From NCBI GenBank assembly GCA_026708165.1, contig JAPOVO010000149.1, forward strand, positions 1 through 17,893: a DNA stretch of 17,893 bases. The letters are read 5' to 3'. Position 1 is the first letter of the stretch, and each line of letters starts with the position of its first letter. Made by a program: the position numbers and the translations under genes. Below are positions 15,245-17,893 of the stretch, in pieces. A model generated the notes under the pieces. It worked only from the letters and a program-made list of their open reading frames with translations, was not told where the DNA came from and searched no databases. The stretch is from Chloroflexota bacterium (lineage in GTDB: Bacteria; Chloroflexota; UBA11872; VXNJ01).

Positions 15245-15868
15245 TTGCAAGTCAATGTTCGCTGGCACGACGAAGAAGTGCCCCGACCCGGGGGCGGCGG
15301 TACTTACGTTCGGCAGGTAGCCTGGATCGTAAGCGAAGATATCGGGGAGGACAGGGTTCGCTATCTGGCTTACCTGGGTGCAAACCCCCGTGTCACGAAA
15401 GACCTGAAACTTGAGTTCGGCGCTCTCTATCCGGAACTTGAGGTCGATTGGGACGAGCTTGAAACGCTGGTCGAAAAACCTAAAACTCGGGTTCAAGACC
15501 TCACATATGACGAGCTTGCCTTCCGCATGCGGTCGATACTCGGCGAACACGAGTACGAAATGGACGCCGTTGATACCGAATTCGGCCGCGGATGGCACAG
15601 ACCGCTAAAGGAGTTGGAGAAGCTGCTCGGCAGCCCATCCGTGATAGCGAGATTCGAGCGCACTTCCGGATCTGTTTTTCGATACTTGTGTGAATCGCAT
15701 CCAGACTATGCATATGCCGTGCTAAAAGTGAGGCTATTATTAGAGTCACGAACCGATGAGCTTAGCGCTCTGGTAAAGGGCGAGGCGAAATTTGGAAAGG
15801 GTGGAAAAGCCCGTGAGCGTCGAGACTACTACGTCAAGGCTCTTCAATACCATGTAGGCGGGGGTTAG
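15245..15868 (+). CDS. Hypothetical protein between infC and aspS
   Basis: A 207-residue soluble protein that I do not recognise. The frame is closed by a TAA directly before the TTG at 15245, so TTG is the likely start; the only other early option is a GTG thirteen codons in. The N-terminal third reads VNVRWHDEEVPRPGGGG, then RVRYLAYLGANPR. The middle is acidic (ALYPELEVDWDELETLV), and the C-terminus is rich in lysine and arginine (KFGKGGKARERRDYY). No signal peptide, membrane helix or known catalytic motif is seen. It lies 78 bases after infC and 87 bases before the aspS ATG on the same strand. The basic tail and translation-gene context hint at nucleic-acid contact, but this is only a guess. 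Confidence 0.7.
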   Translation: MQVNVRWHDEEVPRPGGGGTYVRQVAWIVSEDIGEDRVRYLAYLGANPRVTKDLKLEFGALYPELEVDWDELETLVEKPKTRVQDLTYDELAFRMRSILGEHEYEMDAVDTEFGRGWHRPLKELEKLLGSPSVIARFERTSGSVFRYLCESHPDYAYAVLKVRLLLESRTDELSALVKGEAKFGKGGKARERRDYYVKALQYHVGGG

Positions 15869-15888
15869 CCGCATAGGCGGCTTCCGCC
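15857..15888 (+). promoter_or_regulatory. Competing short hairpins upstream of the aspS terminator-like stem
   Basis: Two GGCGG copies (15857-15861, 15876-15880), AGCCGC (15867-15872) and CCGCC (15884-15888) can pair in alternative ways: AGCCGC with GCGGCT (15877-15882), or either GGCGG with CCGCC. The pairings exclude each other and lie at the stop codon of the preceding gene. A regulatory switch is conceivable but unproven. Confidence 0.3.
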
Positions 15889-15892
15889 ATGA

Positions 15893-15922
15893 GTCCGGTT
15901 TCGCAACCGGGCTTTTTTGTTT
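15893..15922 (+). terminator. Rho-independent terminator or attenuator before aspS
   Basis: GTCCGGTT (15893-15900) pairs with AACCGGGC (15905-15912) around the tetraloop TCGC, with one G-T pair, followed by six T then GTTT. This is a textbook intrinsic terminator. It ends 21 bases before the aspS ribosome binding site. Confidence 0.85.
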
Positions 15923-15955
15923 GTTCAAAAGCAACCTGATCGTAAGGAGTTGAAA

Positions 15956-17749
15956 ATGTGGATGAAGCGCACGGCCACGTGCGGCGAACTGCGCGCCGAC
16001 CGCGTCGGTGAGGAAGTGATTCTCAACGGCTGGGTCAACCGGCGGCGCGACCACGGCGGCCTTATCTTCATCGACTTGCGGGACCGATACGGCATCACCC
16101 AGGTGGTATTCAGCCCCAAACGGTCTCCGGAAGCTCACGCCGCCGGCCAGGAGCTTCGCGCCGAATACGTTATCGCGGTCAAAGGGGCGGTCGCCGAACG
16201 GCCGCCCGGAACCGAAAACTCCGAACTGGCCACAGGTGCGGTGGAAGTGCAGGCGGCGCGGCTCGAGTTATTGGCGAAATCGGAAACTCCTCCGTTTTAC
16301 ATAAACGAGGAGGTCGACGTAGACGAGACCCTGCGGCTCAAGTACCGCTATCTCGATCTGCGCCGTGCGCGGCAGCGTGAAAACATCATCCTGAGACACG
16401 ACCTTGTGACGTTGATTCGCGACTATATGAACGAACGTGACTTTCTGGAGATCGAGACGCCGATCCTGGTCAAAAGCACTCCCGAAGGCTCGCGCGACTT
16501 CATCGTGCCTAGCCGCGTCCACAAAGGCTCCTTCTATGCTCTGCCGCAATCACCGCAGCAGATGAAGCAGATCCTGATGATCGCGGGCTTCGATCGGTAC
16601 TACCAGATCGCCCGCTGCTTTCGGGACGAGGACCCGAGGGCCGACCGTTCGCTCGAGCACACCCAGCTGGACGTCGAGATGGCCTTCGTCGAAGAATCGG
16701 ATGTCATGCAGACGATCGAGGGGCTTCAGTACCGCATAGTTGAGGAACTGAGTGGCAAGAGGATAAAGGAAAAGCCGTTTCCCAAGATCACATTGCGAGA
16801 CGCGCTGGCCTACTACGGCAAGGACAACCCCGATCTTCGGTTCGACATGAAGCTGAAGGACCTGAGCGACGCCGTGCGTGGCGGCGGGTTTCGCGTCTTC
16901 GATCGGGTCCTCGACCAGGGCGGCGTCGTTAAGGCTTTGCCGCTGCCGGGATGCGCGCATTACTCTCGCGGGCAGATCGACGATCTGGCCGAAACTCTCA
17001 AGAGGTTCGGGGCGAAGGGCCAGATCTCGGTTTCGCGGATTGGCGCGGAACACCGAAGTCCGGTCAAGTCGGCCCTTGGCGACAGACTGTTTCGGACTGT
17101 CATCTCCGAGCTGGAGCTTGGTGACGGCGATCTGGCGATTATCGTGGCCGACATGGCGGAAGTCGCCAACGCCTCGCTTGGCGTTTTGCGCGAGATTATG
17201 GGCGACCGGCTCGGACTGCGTGACAAGAGCGAAATGGCGTTCGCGTGGGTCGTCGGGTTCCCCGTCCTGGAACCCGTCGAAGGCGAGGACAAGTTCACTT
17301 TTTCCCACAACCCGTTTTGTGGAGTGGTCGACGGAGACGAGAGCTTGCTCGACACAAGCCCGCTATCCGCCAGATCGAAACAGTACGACCTCGTTTGCAA
17401 CGGCGTGGAGCTTGGCGGCGGCAGCGTGCGTATCCACGACGCTCAACTACAGCGAAAGATCTTCCGCCTGCTGGGATATACGGACAGGCAGATTGAGGAC
17501 CAATTCGGCGGGATGCTGCGAGCGTTCGATTTCGGCGCGCCGCCGCACGGCGGCATTGCTATGGGAATAGATCGCGTCGCCATGCTGTTGCGAGACACCG
17601 ACAACCTACGCGAGATCGTGGCCTTCCCTAAAACTCAGGAAGGCGTGGACCTGGCGCAGCGTGCTCCGTCTGCCGTAACCGCCGAACAGCTAGATGAGCT
17701 TGGTCTGATTCTCGACGAAGAACCCGAACCGATCTCCTACGCAGACTGA
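15956..17749 (+). CDS. aspS: Aspartyl-tRNA synthetase, probably non-discriminating (Asp/Asn)
   Basis: AspRS charges tRNA-Asp with aspartate in the cytoplasm. The 597-residue protein has the bacterial layout: anticodon-binding OB domain (GWVNRRRDHGG, 25-35), class II core with LPQSPQQMKQ (197-206) and motif 2 CFRDEDPRADRSLEHTQLD (221-239), a bacterial GAD insertion (about 290-420), and motif 3 GGIAMGIDRVAMLL near the C-terminus. H33 and G85 (in PPGTEN) align by eye with H31 and G83 of the non-discriminating Pseudomonas enzyme; discriminating enzymes such as E. coli have Leu at the first position. This suggests it also forms Asp-tRNA-Asn for a GatCAB amidotransferase. ATG 15956 has AAGGAG at 15944-15949; the upstream TTG at 15917 lies inside the terminator T tract and is rejected. 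Confidence 0.97.
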   Translation: MWMKRTATCGELRADRVGEEVILNGWVNRRRDHGGLIFIDLRDRYGITQVVFSPKRSPEAHAAGQELRAEYVIAVKGAVAERPPGTENSELATGAVEVQAARLELLAKSETPPFYINEEVDVDETLRLKYRYLDLRRARQRENIILRHDLVTLIRDYMNERDFLEIETPILVKSTPEGSRDFIVPSRVHKGSFYALPQSPQQMKQILMIAGFDRYYQIARCFRDEDPRADRSLEHTQLDVEMAFVEESDVMQTIEGLQYRIVEELSGKRIKEKPFPKITLRDALAYYGKDNPDLRFDMKLKDLSDAVRGGGFRVFDRVLDQGGVVKALPLPGCAHYSRGQIDDLAETLKRFGAKGQISVSRIGAEHRSPVKSALGDRLFRTVISELELGDGDLAIIVADMAEVANASLGVLREIMGDRLGLRDKSEMAFAWVVGFPVLEPVEGEDKFTFSHNPFCGVVDGDESLLDTSPLSARSKQYDLVCNGVELGGGSVRIHDAQLQRKIFRLLGYTDRQIEDQFGGMLRAFDFGAPPHGGIAMGIDRVAMLLRDTDNLREIVAFPKTQEGVDLAQRAPSAVTAEQLDELGLILDEEPEPISYAD

Positions 17750-17835
17750 ATTGGCCCGGACTCCTGCCCCAGTCAGCCGGTTCCTTTGACCCGGACGTCG
17801 GCAAGGCAGGGCTGTCTTTCTAATTCGCGAACTCC

Positions 17836-17866
17836 TGTTCACGATACGACCGTGAGCGGAGATACT
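17836..17866 (+). promoter_or_regulatory. Possible promoter downstream of aspS
   Basis: In the last 144 bases, TTCACG and GATACT are spaced by 17 bases and could be -35 and -10 boxes for a gene beyond the window. TCACG and CGTGA within it also form a small inverted repeat. No clear terminator for aspS and no convincing gene are visible in 17750-17893. Confidence 0.25.
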
Positions 17867-17893
17867 AGGGAGACGCTCGACGCCGCTCGGTAT

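Noticed and set aside
15917..15919. TTG as the start of aspS
   Set aside because: It lies in the T tract of the terminator; ATG 15956 has AAGGAG at the right distance and gives the family N-terminus.
15869..15955. T-box riboswitch before aspS
   Set aside because: The 87-base gap is far too short and I see no specifier stem or T-box consensus sequence; only a terminator-like hairpin and short competing stems are visible.
17852..17893. GTG-initiated open frame running off the right edge (14 codons)
   Set aside because: Too short to judge, and no Shine-Dalgarno sequence is present; it may be the start of a gene beyond the window, but I cannot support it.
1..17893. Mobile element, CRISPR array or defence system
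   Set aside because: No transposase, integrase, phage gene, evenly spaced repeats or terminal inverted repeats were seen; gene content is ordinary chromosomal and composition looks uniform by eye.

Overview
The window reads as a compact chromosomal segment of a GC-rich bacterium with housekeeping content. I see no phage, transposon, CRISPR or toxin-antitoxin genes. The set of genes fits Chloroflexota (Dehalococcoidia/SAR202-like) best: MoxR-DUF58-DUF4129 loci, a pseudophosphatase-like protein fused to a beta-propeller, a tRNA without encoded CCA, and an aspartyl-tRNA synthetase with non-discriminating signature residues. This assignment is inference from gene content and protein style, not from a search.

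Layout, left to right. (1) Minus strand: yebC followed by ruvC, which runs off the left edge. (2) Plus strand: a small three-helix membrane protein whose stop overlaps the stop of rarA. (3) Minus strand, 6837 to 1741: a tight operon moxR - DUF58 - DUF4129 membrane protein - rarA, with gaps or overlaps of 3, 32 and 4 bases. (4) Plus strand, 7045 to 10216: class V aminotransferase, AlkD-like DNA glycosylase, nadC and a small unknown protein. (5) Minus strand: a second moxR followed two bases later by an O6-methylguanine-DNA methyltransferase (ogt type). (6) Plus strand: a lone tRNA-Gly(CCC) with a good promoter and a candidate terminator. (7) Minus strand: a 798-residue membrane protein with a degenerate PP2C-like N-terminus and a propeller-like C-terminus. 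(8) Plus strand: infC starting at an AUA codon, a 207-residue unknown protein, a terminator-like hairpin, then aspS.

Functional themes are DNA repair and recombination (ruvC, rarA, alkD-like, ogt), cell-envelope or chaperone-type MoxR systems (two moxR genes, DUF58, DUF4129 and probably the 798-residue protein), translation (infC, aspS, tRNA-Gly) and NAD synthesis (nadC). The most notable points are the AUA start of infC, the terminator-like hairpin just before aspS that leaves no room for a promoter of its own, the non-discriminating AspRS signature, and the pseudophosphatase/beta-propeller protein. Several genes appear to start with TTG.
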